Assembly (NCBI GenBank): GCA_900642245.1
Contig: CAAAJI010000036.1
Location: forward strand, 139,969 to 203,968
Direction: 5' to 3'
Length of the DNA: 64,000 nt
Source of the DNA: Fragilaria radians
Taxonomy: Eukaryota; Bacillariophyta; Fragilariophyceae; Fragilariales; Fragilariaceae
The notes under the pieces are model-generated. The model made no database searches. It was not told the DNA's origin and saw only the letters and a program-made list of their open reading frames with translations. Shown here piece by piece: positions 20,570 through 30,600 of the stretch (the stretch's first letter is position 1; every line of letters begins with the position of its first letter). The position numbers and the translations under genes were made by a program.

Positions 20570-21601
20570 ATGAATCGATACCAGACTTGTCATGCCTTAC
20601 TACTCTACATCCTTCTAATTCTCGTTTGTGACTATCACAATGTGTACTTCCATTGTATTCATCCTATAATACGTTCCCGAAATTTCGGTAACGTCCGTCA
20701 TGATCATGAGGAACGTCATGATTTTACTCGAAATACCCATAGACAACTCTCCTCAACACACATAGCATGGGACCCCAAAACGGTGATTCAAAAGTCCAAC
20801 GTACACTTGGGATCTCAAGATCTAAGGGAAAGATCTTTTACGAAACCAGTCATTCATACATTTTGGGAGCCAGTCCCGACACTACGAAATGGAGAAAAGG
20901 GAACGGGAATGACAGTAGAAGCAGATCAGGAAATGCTCCTTCTATGGAAACAAGCATGGGAAAATATTGGGTGGGATACTCGAATCATAAGCATGGAGGA
21001 TGCAAAGAAACATCCTCAATTTCTTGATTATTATAGGTTACTTCAGAATGTTCCACTTTGGGGGAGTCAACATAAGGGTGTCAATCGACAATACAATCAA
21101 TGGTGTTATATTCGATGGCTGGCCATGGCTGCAATTGATAGTGATGGTGGTTGGATGAGTGACTATGATGTCATACCGATACGTAATATTGACCATTCCT
21201 TTGGACCATTCAAGACGTACACTGTGGGGGTTCCCTGTCTAATGTCGGGTACTCAGGCAGAGTGGTCACGGATGGCTTGGTCTATCCTAGAGGATGGACT
21301 ACGACACAGCAACATTTCAGGTATTGAGCTTTGGAGCGATATGCACGCTTTTGCAAACATTCAACAAAGAGAACAGTATCTTATTCAATCAAGTGTTGTC
21401 GGAGCAGAACGTCTCTTGACTGGAAACAACCCTTGGACAGAAGAAAGGGAATGCTCTCTTCTACGGAGATATGATTTCATTCATTTTAGTCATTACTCTA
21501 TTCGAACAGGAAACATTCGAGAAGGAGAAAGATTTAGGGATCGACCGAACATTGCAAAACGAACATTACGGGCGTATGAAGCATACTGCAACGAAGGATA
21601 A
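20570..21601 (+). CDS. DXD-type glycosyltransferase, type II membrane protein
   Basis: Single exon, 343 aa. Residues 8-20 (HALLLYILLILVC) are a hydrophobic signal anchor, giving the type II topology of Golgi transferases. The catalytic region starts near residue 93 with PVIHTFWEPV, the opening strand of the GT32/'Gly_transf_sug' type. It continues with RQYNQWCYIRWLAMAAI and GGWMSDYDVIPI, where D198 and D200 form the DXD motif that binds the metal and nucleotide sugar. The WCYIRWLAM helix before the DXD is also typical, with the conserved Arg at 182. Later parts (VGVPCLMSG, IHFSHYS) complete a compact GT-A fold. Donor sugar and acceptor cannot be told from the sequence. Confidence 0.72.
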   Translation: MNRYQTCHALLLYILLILVCDYHNVYFHCIHPIIRSRNFGNVRHDHEERHDFTRNTHRQLSSTHIAWDPKTVIQKSNVHLGSQDLRERSFTKPVIHTFWEPVPTLRNGEKGTGMTVEADQEMLLLWKQAWENIGWDTRIISMEDAKKHPQFLDYYRLLQNVPLWGSQHKGVNRQYNQWCYIRWLAMAAIDSDGGWMSDYDVIPIRNIDHSFGPFKTYTVGVPCLMSGTQAEWSRMAWSILEDGLRHSNISGIELWSDMHAFANIQQREQYLIQSSVVGAERLLTGNNPWTEERECSLLRRYDFIHFSHYSIRTGNIREGERFRDRPNIAKRTLRAYEAYCNEG

Positions 21602-21762
21602 TGAACCTCGACAAAGGACATATCTATTGGATAATGCTATAATTTTTTAAAAGTGGAATATCTTTCTAAAATGTTTTACACAAGGATTGTAAACAGGACA
21701 GAAAATACAACCACCGCATATTTTAGTATCAGTAATCAAATGTGACCGCAGTTTGAAACATA

Positions 21763-23472
21763 TCAAATCTTCCGACTAGCGAATAAAGGGACATTGTGAA
21801 AGTTGATATTCAAAGAGCGACCTTGAAAGGGAAATCCATCTTCACGGCTAACCTCCCACAGAGTTCCAGTTTTTTGAAAAGCAAAGTACATGAACATTCC
21901 ATTTGGACTAAAGGCAAGGCCAGTTGTCTCGTCCTTGTATTTCCCTTCGAGAATAGTGAAGAATTGCCCGCGTGAATTTCTTCCGTGGATTCCTTGGAAT
22001 TTTCCTCCCTCTTCTGTAAAGTATAAAATATCTTCGGCATCATTTTCCAAGGAAACGATTTGATCAGGAGAACCATCAAAGGAACCACTAATCACAGATG
22101 AGTTTGTGTAGACTCGAGAGTCCAGATTAAGAATAAACAACTGTTTAATTTTTTTGGAAACAAAAACTAAAGTTCCATCGTAGACATCAATTCCTTCGCA
22201 TTCCGGAAAATACTTTTCGGCCGAGTTTTTACCTTGGACAATATCCAAAGTCCAGGAAAAAGTACGTTTCTCTTGATTTAAGACAAGATACTCCAGTGTT
22301 CCATTGCCATGAAGCATTGTCCATGGGTCCTTCCAATTTGGTGCCGTGGGTGTAAAGCGGCGAATCGCTCCGCGCATGGCGTCTTCCGTGAGAAAAAATC
22401 GTGGATAATTAACGTCTCTTACATCATAGGCAAACGACTCAAAACGCCCTCGACCCATTGATATTGGGAGAGACATACGATTACCTTGGACATCGATTTG
22501 ATAAGCTTGTCCAATGTCAGCCACTTCTTCACAGGAAATCCAAGTCCCCCAAGGAGTTCGACCGCCTCCGCAATTGTTTGTAGTTCCAGATAAAATTCTA
22601 CGATATCCAACCACGTTTCCCCACTCATCAAACTGTAACGCTCCAACACCACCCTGATTTGCTTCAGGTCGTTCAGAGTTGGAGACATAGATCCATCCTT
22701 GTCGGTCATTCTGTATAGAAAATGTGGCACCAAAGTCGGGACGTTCATGAAACAAAGCGGCCGACTTCGTCCCATCCGCAAGTACCACTGGTTGGTTCTT
22801 GCGTGCCAATAATCGCAATCGTAAGCCCTTTGAAAAAATAATGTTTTGATAAAATCCCGTCAAATTTCCTGGTTGATAAGTGATAGAGGCAAAAGAAGGC
22901 AAAGGCGAAGAGTGTATCGTAGGACCTTTGGAGGGAAATGAAGTGGATGGCAATTGCGATGGAATAGTGGTTGGCGATTGCGATGGAATATTAGATGACA
23001 ATTGCGATGGAATAGTAGATGGCAATTGTGATGGAGTTAATAAGGAAGGATTAGCGCTATTCCTCGTCGAAGGGTACGTGGATATGATTTGAGATGGTTG
23101 TGTAGACGGCATCTGCCAAAGCGAAAAGGGTTGTATAGGATTCTGTTTACATAATGTCAACAAGGAGCAATCATTTCAAAGGTAAGTGGGATATGTCATC
23201 GACCAAAATAATTTGAAACAGATATACTAAACAAAGCAAATTCTACTCACTTCTATCGAATGATGATTCAAAGTAGTGTTTGTCAGGTCAGAAGATATGA
23301 CAGAAGAAGTAGAATGTTGATCCAATTGTTTCCCTCCTGTTGACAGGGTCGTTAGATAAACTGCTACAAGGCAGACAGTAACGACAAAGCAGATTCCTGT
23401 AACAGCCAATGCCAATCGCAACAAAAGGACACTTGATGATGAAACATCTTCTTCTCTCTTGGAATGTACCAT
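21763..23472 (-). CDS. Membrane-anchored PhoX/DUF839-family protein, two exons
   Basis: Exon 1 (23251-23472) encodes 74 residues with a transmembrane segment (LALAVTGICFVVTVCLVAVYL) after an acidic/basic N terminus. The donor GAA|GTGAGT ends it. Two phase-0 acceptors fit: TTTGGCAG|ATG (exon 2 from 23112, preferred for its pyrimidine tract) or AAACAG|AAT (from 23142). The product is about 523 or 533 aa. A Ser/Pro/Gln linker (PSQLPSTIPSQL repeats) joins the anchor to a beta-propeller-like domain with PhoX/DUF839 hallmarks: GGGRTPWGTWISCEE, a FESFAYDVRD block, a RFFLTEDAMRGAIRRF block, and ATGLAFSP-like final strands. PhoX enzymes are calcium-dependent phosphatases that release phosphate from esters. 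Here the domain would face outward on a membrane stalk. The phosphatase reaction is inferred from the family. Confidence 0.78.
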
Positions 23473-24310
23473 ATAAACTTTAATTGTAAAGGAAAATTTC
23501 TCTGGTGGTGTTGTTGGTATTTATTCTTTGTTATGTCTCTGCCATCATGTCTGAATTCCATGATTCAATACTCCAACGTGGCAACACACTTGTTTAACGA
23601 TCGGATATAGACAAGCGTTGCCTCTGTCATGACAAGAGTCAAAGCCGTTTGCAATCAATCAAATTAAAAATTGTAGTATCATTGCCAAGACCGTGATTAC
23701 TCGGAGTTACTACGGTAGTAGTTTTAACCCTACGACAGTCATAACAAAAGTTTCGTTGCCCATGCATCAATAATATGAAGTAGGTTGTCATGGATATTCT
23801 AAAATGAAAAAAACTTTGATTACCACCTATATCATGACAAAGACCAAAATATTGTATCATCCAATCTCAAAGCCAAATTTTTTAAAATAAATTATGTTTT
23901 CATTAACAATCTGTTTTTCATGAATTATCATTCATGGAGAATCAGCCTATGTGCATACTATCAGTGCTTTCAAAGAATGACGCTTAAGTTTGCTAATTTT
24001 CAATTTTTTTCTGAGGGCCCATGGCAAGATATTAATTTTCGTGCTTAATGTTCTTTTTCCTTAGCATGGAAGTTGGCCAGTTAAATAGTCATTTGGATAG
24101 TGATAAGATTTGTTTCATGTGGTCCAAGATCAATGCAAGGCAAATCCATTGCCTATAGAATGCTAGGCCAAAAACAGTGTAGACATCGATCAACAATGCG
24201 AAATGTTTAGCCTTGAGAAGTTGTGAAAACCCGGATTTTTCTTGACGTTTCGACTAGGCATGTTATGTTCAACCGGCCAACAACAGTTTGCGGCGGGCAT
24301 CCTATTCTGA
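23473..24310. other. Divergent intergenic region
   Basis: Holds the promoters of the PhoX-like gene (-) and the deubiquitinase gene (+). Short open frames on both strands have no similarity. Just before 24311 a second frame overlaps the presumed deubiquitinase start, so that start is not fully certain. Confidence 0.5.
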
Positions 24311-26899
24311 ATGAAGCGTCACATATTGCAACAAGAATGTCAAGGATTGAAGAATCCAACAATCGATATTGCTATTGCGCATGCTCAAGACTCTTGTCGT
24401 TGTAAGCATTTGCAGCGTTGGTTGCCTCACATATTAAACTTGAATACATTGGCCAATGAGACCTTAGACTCATATCTGGTCGAAAATCCTATCCATGCCC
24501 TTCATCTTCGGTCACAACTGGGGACCTCCTCAAGTACTTTATACGGTGACGAGCAAAAGCGTGCAAATAGTCTCTGGGATGCAACTGGATTAATTGAATC
24601 CTATATTCCGACTCAATTAAGGCCCATGAATCAAGGATATTATTCCAAACGAGTCAGAGTCTTACAACAAGACCATACTATAAAGAACGACGAAATCGGC
24701 ATTCAAGAAATTGCTCTTTCTCCTTTGACTGCAACACCAGCCCCTGCTCCTTTAAATACGCAACTTATCGTTCAGCCTGCACCTACAGGACCACTTTATA
24801 ACGAACCATTTACATTGAACAACAATTCTTCTGTTCCTTCCGAAACTCAGTCAAATTATATTGACATGCAATTATCCTCGAATCATACATCTACATTATC
24901 ATCAAAGAGTACAATAGACCCTCCTATCTTTGAGATACCAGAAGAACGTTTCCAGCAGCTCCGAAGAGCCGAAAATCAGATCATTCTTCAACGTCGAAAT
25001 ATATTTGATAAACGAGATAAGCGTAAAACCCATTATAAGAAGACTAAGAAGCGTGAAATACCAATCAAGCCTACAGTTTCTACCAATGAAAAGAGTGCAT
25101 TTGTGCTTGACTCAAAGGCATGGAATCAGGAGGCAGATCGTGCTCACCAAACTGTGGAGTTATGGATGCATCACTTTCGAGAATGTCGACGTGATTATTG
25201 GAAATCTCTCCAACCCAAGGAGAAAATTTTGCATTCCTTTGGAGCGATAGATACTGCATTGCCCTGTCAGGGAACGTGTTCTATGTGCTCCAATGTCAAT
25301 TGCAAAGGAGATGATGTGATGAAGTGTCTGGATTGTGGCTTTTTAGGCTGTGCCCCGCATTCACTCTCCCCCAACTCCCGTCAGCACATTATACTACACA
25401 TGCTTACATCTAATCACAATTTTGCTGTCACGTGTGGTCAAAGGAATGCCATTTATTGTTTCGGTTGTGGAGATTTGACTTATCACGAAGTTTTTGATAC
25501 AGAACGTGAACGTATCGATCTGGAGAACATACTTCCTAATTGGGCTTGGCCAGAATATCCATTACAGCGATCCTTTGATGCTTTCCAATTTCTTCACTCA
25601 AAAGATCATGGCATTATTTGGAGAGGTATGGTAGCTACATACCCTAATTCCGTACCAGAGCGCCACATCTCTGCTGCAAAGTTAATTCTCAAGCGCCATA
25701 AACTTCTCAAGACTAATAGGATGAAAATAGATGCTCCAGTCGGTCTTTACAACTTGGGTAATACATGCTTTATGAATGGCATCCTACAATGCCTGATCAA
25801 TTGTCCGCCTTTACAAAAGCACTTCCTTCGTGACTTGGGACACGACCATCAATCATGCTCAGTGCTACGAAAAGACACCGAATCTGTTGTAGTTGACGAC
25901 ACGATCTGTACAACTGGGAGTCAGACTTGTTTAGCTTGTGAGCTAGATTGTATGTTCCTGCAATACTTCGGTAGTTCTGTGGGAATGGATATCTTGAACG
26001 AGGTGAAATGTGCACCAAAGGCTACCCTTGTCCGAGAAAAAGGAATTCCATTGATTCCTTCGGCTCTTTTGACGGAAGCTTGGAAGCAACCAGAGATGGA
26101 GCATCTAAAAGGATATGATCAGCGTGATGCACATGAGTTTTTGCAAGCATTATTGGATATTCTTTCAAGGAATTCAACTTCATTAACCAAGATTCTTGAG
26201 GACAATTTGGCCAATACAAAGAGACACACAACTTCCCGAGAGCAAAGGCAGCCAAGAGATATAGTGCAACACTTATTTCAGGGCATTCTTCGTTCTGTAT
26301 CCACTTGCGAGGAGTGTGGTTGTAAACGATCACTCCAAGAGCCTTTTCTGAATATTTCTTTACCATTGTCAGAAGATACAATGCAAAAATATTCGAGTCG
26401 CAAGATGAGTATTTGGCATTCATTAATGCACTTTACTGCTGCGGAGAAACTTAGTGATCCAATTGAGTGTCCTTCGTGTCAAAGAAAAACTACAACGAAA
26501 AAGCAGCAAACCTTTTCCAGGCTTCCTAAAATACTGTGTTTACATTTGAAGCGATTTGATGCTACCAAAAATAAGAAAATTAATGACTTCGTTTCTTTTC
26601 CGGCATATGGACTTAATATGGGACCTTTGCTTCCGCATTGGCGTGAGATTACGCTGGCAGAGAATATGGACAACATGGAAGGCAATGATTGTGACAATGA
26701 TGCTTCATGCCTTGAAATAAATTATGATTTGTTTGGAACCGTTAACCATATGGGCACACTGAATCAAGGGCACTATGTCTCGAATGTTAAAATCGGTGAT
26801 CAATGGTTTCATTGCAATGATGCCCACATTTCTTCTTCTGACGAAGACCAGGTCTTGAAAAGCGAAGGTGCCTATTTACTGTTTTACATTCGCCGATAA
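24311..26899 (+). CDS. USP22: Ubiquitin-specific protease of the USP22/Ubp8 (SAGA) type
   Basis: Single exon, 862 aa. A ZnF-UBP finger (first pair C323/C326, CSMC, then KCLDCGFLGC, HxxxxNH-like HMLTSNHNFAV and YCFGCGD) lies before a USP catalytic domain. The Cys box is GLYNLGNTCFMNG with catalytic C486; QRDAHEFLQALLDIL and the His box GHYVSNV (H821) follow, with HCNDAHI holding the third residue (about D837). Between them are CLAC after the Cys box, as in USP22, and a CxxC pair in the fingers (CEEC and CPSC). USP22/Ubp8 removes ubiquitin from histone H2B within the SAGA deubiquitinase module, and the finger is needed to join it. All catalytic residues are intact. The N-terminal ~250 residues are low-complexity and longer than in animals. 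The exact start is uncertain. Confidence 0.93.
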   Translation: MKRHILQQECQGLKNPTIDIAIAHAQDSCRCKHLQRWLPHILNLNTLANETLDSYLVENPIHALHLRSQLGTSSSTLYGDEQKRANSLWDATGLIESYIPTQLRPMNQGYYSKRVRVLQQDHTIKNDEIGIQEIALSPLTATPAPAPLNTQLIVQPAPTGPLYNEPFTLNNNSSVPSETQSNYIDMQLSSNHTSTLSSKSTIDPPIFEIPEERFQQLRRAENQIILQRRNIFDKRDKRKTHYKKTKKREIPIKPTVSTNEKSAFVLDSKAWNQEADRAHQTVELWMHHFRECRRDYWKSLQPKEKILHSFGAIDTALPCQGTCSMCSNVNCKGDDVMKCLDCGFLGCAPHSLSPNSRQHIILHMLTSNHNFAVTCGQRNAIYCFGCGDLTYHEVFDTERERIDLENILPNWAWPEYPLQRSFDAFQFLHSKDHGIIWRGMVATYPNSVPERHISAAKLILKRHKLLKTNRMKIDAPVGLYNLGNTCFMNGILQCLINCPPLQKHFLRDLGHDHQSCSVLRKDTESVVVDDTICTTGSQTCLACELDCMFLQYFGSSVGMDILNEVKCAPKATLVREKGIPLIPSALLTEAWKQPEMEHLKGYDQRDAHEFLQALLDILSRNSTSLTKILEDNLANTKRHTTSREQRQPRDIVQHLFQGILRSVSTCEECGCKRSLQEPFLNISLPLSEDTMQKYSSRKMSIWHSLMHFTAAEKLSDPIECPSCQRKTTTKKQQTFSRLPKILCLHLKRFDATKNKKINDFVSFPAYGLNMGPLLPHWREITLAENMDNMEGNDCDNDASCLEINYDLFGTVNHMGTLNQGHYVSNVKIGDQWFHCNDAHISSSDEDQVLKSEGAYLLFYIRR

Positions 26900-27123
26900 A
26901 AAGATAATCATGTATTTAAAGAAACGTAATCAATGACATTGTTTATGATGGGCTTAACATTTTTCTTTTTTGTGGAGAATAGGAACAGCTTACTAAACAG
27001 GTAACAATGCCTTAATATGCCTTTGATTGTGACACTTACAACTTTTACACAAAGCATTTTCCTTGCCCAAGTTATTGTTTTGCCCTGTAGAGAGTATTTC
27101 AAATTGTAGATTAAGCTCTTCTT

Positions 27124-27690
27124 TTAAATCTTCAAAATAGATAATGGATTATCTTTCCTTCCAATCTGTTTTTTTTCAAAAAGAAGCATCTGTAGCTTGG
27201 AGTCACTTGTTAAACTGTTCAAGACTTGAACAATAAACTGATCATCAGTCATATGTGAATAATATGTTGATATTCTAGATTGTTTATCTGGATCTTTGTT
27301 CTTTCCTAGCCTAGATTCTCTAAACATTCTTTCTGTCTTCACTAGTGAGGGGGCGGAAATGGGATCATACTTCTTCTTCAACTTTTCCCAAGCTTGAGCT
27401 GCATTACCATCTTCAAACTTCTTTGACTTACAATACTTTACAATTCCAAAGGCAATCTTTCCGTTACTATGGCTCACATCAATTGAAAGAATTAACTCTG
27501 TGAAGGAAATCTCATTTAGGACGGTAATGCGCATCAATATCCTTCCTTCTTCTGCCTTCTCATCAATCACTTACAAACTTGTAGGGATTTTTACCTTTCA
27601 CAACAGTACATCCTTGATCCCAGAGCGTTTAGCCTTTGCTAGGAACTTTCACTCCAACTTGGCCATTCCTCCTTTCTTCCTGAGAAATTA
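27124..27690 (-). pseudogene. Copia-type Gag remnant
   Basis: The minus strand encodes pieces typical of a copia Gag (UBN2/DUF4219 type). Upstream in another frame is KLEWKFLAKAKRSGIK. From 27570 down come AAQAWEKLKKKYDP, then SLVKTERMFRE and DDQFIVQVLNSL. A stop lies between the two parts, and no zinc knuckle, protease, integrase or reverse transcriptase follows. It is a decayed fragment distinct in sequence from the Gag at 36.4-37.2 kb. Confidence 0.72.
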
Positions 27691-28197
27691 AGAACCCAAA
27701 TAGCACTTAAATTTGTCATCACAAGGCAAATCAGTTTAGCAAATTTTTAATATTAATAGTCAGCCTGACTTACTAATGACAATTATTAAAAAGAAGAGGT
27801 TTTACTCTATAATCTCATGTTTAAAAGTGTTGAAATACCTCTTCACACTTAAATTGTAATTACTAAAATAATCCTTTTAAAAAATTGTTAAAAATATTGG
27901 TTGTCATCACAGTTCTCACATTTAACATTAGAATTGCCAATTGTTGCAAATACAATAAAACAAAAAATTAACCAGATTTGGGTTAAGAATATGAGGGATA
28001 CACTCCAACATGGTCTGACACTAGGCTGAGTATTAAAAAATATTACTACAAAGTAGTCTCAAGGACAATAATTTGTAAACCTTGCATTCTTGAATTTCTA
28101 ACAATAGTAAAAGTTCTGACACTACACTCTTAATGAATTCAGTTTGATAGAGGAATTATGAACTATATGTCCTTGTTACAAGATTACAGTGGAGGCA
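27691..28197. other. AT-rich flank; 3' part shared with the second LRR locus
   Basis: No gene. About 28080-28197 shares words (AAAAGTTCTGACACTACA, GAATTCAG then GATAGAGG) with 31465-31565, the matching position beyond the second LRR locus. Confidence 0.6.
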
Positions 28198-29642
28198 TCA
28201 TGAAATTGCTTTCTTCATAAACACACCCATTGAAATTTTGTCCTTCAACCAATTTTCACCCCGGGATTTTATCTGAAATGCCATCCCTAATACTTTAGCA
28301 CCATCCTCACCAATGAGAATATTTAGTAAGCCTTGTAGATGGTGAAATGTGGTCTTGAATTTGTCATACAAGCTATGAAGACAATCGTAATTTACATCCA
28401 AATGTATGACAGTAGGATTGTATGTTAATGCTTTAGCAATGTATGCTTCTCCCACTTGTTGAATGTCATTTTCATAAAGATACAATGATGTCAAGGTAGT
28501 ATTCTCTTTAAATGCATCAGCAATTACCATAGCTCCCACATTACAAATCATATTTTCTCCAAGATTCAAAGATGTCAAGGTTGTATTGACCTTTAGAGCT
28601 TCAGCGATTTCTATTGCGCCCTGATTAAGAATTGAATTACTTTGAAGATTCAAAAATAATAAGGAAGCATTGGTTTTCATTGCATCTGCGATTGCCATTG
28701 CGCCCTTGTATGAAATCGAATTATGTAAAGATTCAAAGATGTCAAGGTTGTATTGACCTTCAGAGCGTCAGCGATTGCCACTGCTCCCGCTGTATCGACG
28801 TCGTTTCTTTCAAGATTCAAAAATGTCAAGGTTGTATTGACTTTCAGCGCATCAGCGATTGCTCTTGCTCCCGTTATATTTTCGAAGCACTTTCCAATGT
28901 TCAAAGATGTCAAGGAAGAATTGACTCTCAACGCATCAGCGATTGCGATCACTCCCCCATCATCAATTAAATTACTGCAAAGATCCAAAGATGTCAAGGT
29001 ATAATTGACTTTCAATGCATCTGCGATTGCGATTGCTCCGCCTTCTTGAATTAAATTTCTGCCGAGATACAAAGATAATAAGGAAGCATTGACTTTCAAT
29101 GCATCTGCGATTGCAATCGCTCCCTCTTCTTGAGTTAAATTACGGCAAAGATTCAAAGATGTCAATGAAGAATTGATTTTCAATGCATCTGCGATTGCCA
29201 TCGCACCCTTTTCTTCAATTGAATTCCCGGCAAGGTGTAAAAATTTTAAGCTTGTATTGACTTTCAGAGCATCAATGAATGCCATCGCACCCTCTTGCCG
29301 AAGAAAATTGCAGCCAAGATGCAAAGATGTTAAAGAAGAATTGGTCTTCAACGCATCGGCAATTACCTCTGTTCCAACTTGGTACATGCGGTTATAGCTA
29401 AGATCCAAAGATGCTAACGCTGAATTTACTCTCAGTACATCAGCGATTGCAGTTGCACCTGATACATCCATTCTGTCTTCATGAATGACCTTCAGAAATT
29501 TAAACGTTGATTTCACTTTCAACGCATTGACAAAATCAAGAATACTTTCAATCAAAACGCTACGTTCGATTTCAATGGAGTCATGATCCCCGAGTGCTTC
29601 CAAAGAAAAATGCTGAATCCTTTTGACCGAAACATTAAACAT
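28198..29642 (-). CDS. Leucine-rich-repeat protein (RNase-inhibitor/NLR type), broken by a 1-nt frameshift
   Basis: Two frames make one LRR protein of about 480 aa: 28677-29642 (321 codons) and 28198-28698 (166 codons). They meet near 28720-28731. There the unit reads AATCTT, TACAT, AATTCG, so one base is missing relative to sister units. About 14 repeats of 28 residues follow AIADALKVNTTLTSLNL-x-x-N-x-I-x-x-EGA, the RNase-inhibitor type of LRR seen in NLRC3-like and stramenopile proteins. No signal peptide, NACHT or kinase domain is attached; the first ~50 residues are unlike the repeats. Such arrays bind proteins. The break could be real decay or a sequencing error in a repetitive gene. Sister units are very similar at DNA level, so recent unequal crossing-over is likely. 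Confidence 0.82.
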
Positions 29643-29756
29643 AACGCTGCCACAAAATTGAGAGCAAGCTAGGTTGTTAAATTATCCTACCAAGACAACG
29701 TTCGAATTGCAAAAAAACTTGAGCAGTTAAATATTCAAATATTCAGGATATAACCA

Positions 29757-30080
29757 AAAATCCGAAATTTTATCTGGAATGCCATCCTAGTACTTTAGCA
29801 CAATCCTCACCAATGAGAATAATTGTTAAGCCTTGTTAGATTTGTGAAATGAGGTCTTGAATTTGTCATACAAGCAATGGTTGTGTTTAAAATTTACCTA
29901 CAAATGTATGACGGTAGGATTGTATGTTAATGCTTTAGCCATGTATGCTGCTCCCTCTATTTTCACTAAGATCCAATGATGTCAACGTATTATTCTCTTG
30001 CAACGCATCAGCAATTGCCATTTTTACTCCCTCTTTATGAATCCAATTACTTCCAAGATTCAAAGATATCAAGGTTGTAT
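29757..30080 (-). pseudogene. Short LRR relic
   Basis: The minus strand matches the C-terminal part of the LRR gene next to it (shared words ATTTTATCTGGAATGCCATC, TTGTCATACAAGC, GTAGGATTGTATGTTAATGC, CAACGCATCAGCAATTGCCAT) but has many indels and no open frame. It represents only the last few repeats and the C-terminal cap. Confidence 0.8.
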
Positions 30081-30184
30081 AGTTTCAAGGAACTCTCAAT
30101 AAGTGGGAACTGGAAAATACGTTAAATCTCTAACAAGGTTGGTAACATTTGTGCCCACCACAGATCAATGAATCTTCGAGAATA

Positions 30185-30600
30185 GAAGACTACACTGATG
30201 GTGCATTTCCGTAGTACAAGGAAAAGTGTTACCTGATTGATATTTTTGTAATCAAGGTAGTAATATCGTGGGAAATAAAGAAGTACAGCAATCTAAGAAT
30301 TTCAAGCACAGAAGCTGAATATATTGCTGTATTGGAAGCTTTTTTTCGCAGAGACAAAAGCTATTGTGCACTTGACAGATTCCTTAGAGATCAAGTTGCA
30401 AAAACTATAAAAGTTTGAATTACCAACATTAGAGCAATTATTTCTGTAAAGAATAGGAGTACCAGTGAAAGAGCGTATCACTTTGATATAAGACATCATC
30501 ATGTAATGATAAAATTAGAAACTCAAAGAAGAAAGAGGCAGATGTACTCACAATATACCCTGAGTAAGGGAAGTTTCAATGAGTACAACTAGAAAGTAAT
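30185..30600 (+). pseudogene. Copia RNase H remnant, opposite strand to the LRR genes
   Basis: Read across frames, the plus strand gives the ordered landmarks of a copia RNase H: STRKSVT (TRKSVTG motif), VISWEIKKYSN (usually SWKSKKQ), SSTEAEYIAVLEA (the STEAEYIA motif), then VKERIT-like and ADVLTIYP (usually ADxLTK). Several stops and shifts interrupt it, so it is inactive. No attached LTR could be defined. Confidence 0.78.

Noticed and set aside
22880..23092. Plus-strand frame with repeated DGNCDGIVDGNCDG that looks like a calcium-binding loop
   Set aside because: It is the antisense of the Ser/Pro/Gln linker of the PhoX-like gene, and the repetition comes from that linker.
28632..29397. 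Plus-strand frames rich in ASAIAIAP-like words across the LRR gene
   Set aside because: They repeat only because the LRR coding sequence on the other strand repeats.
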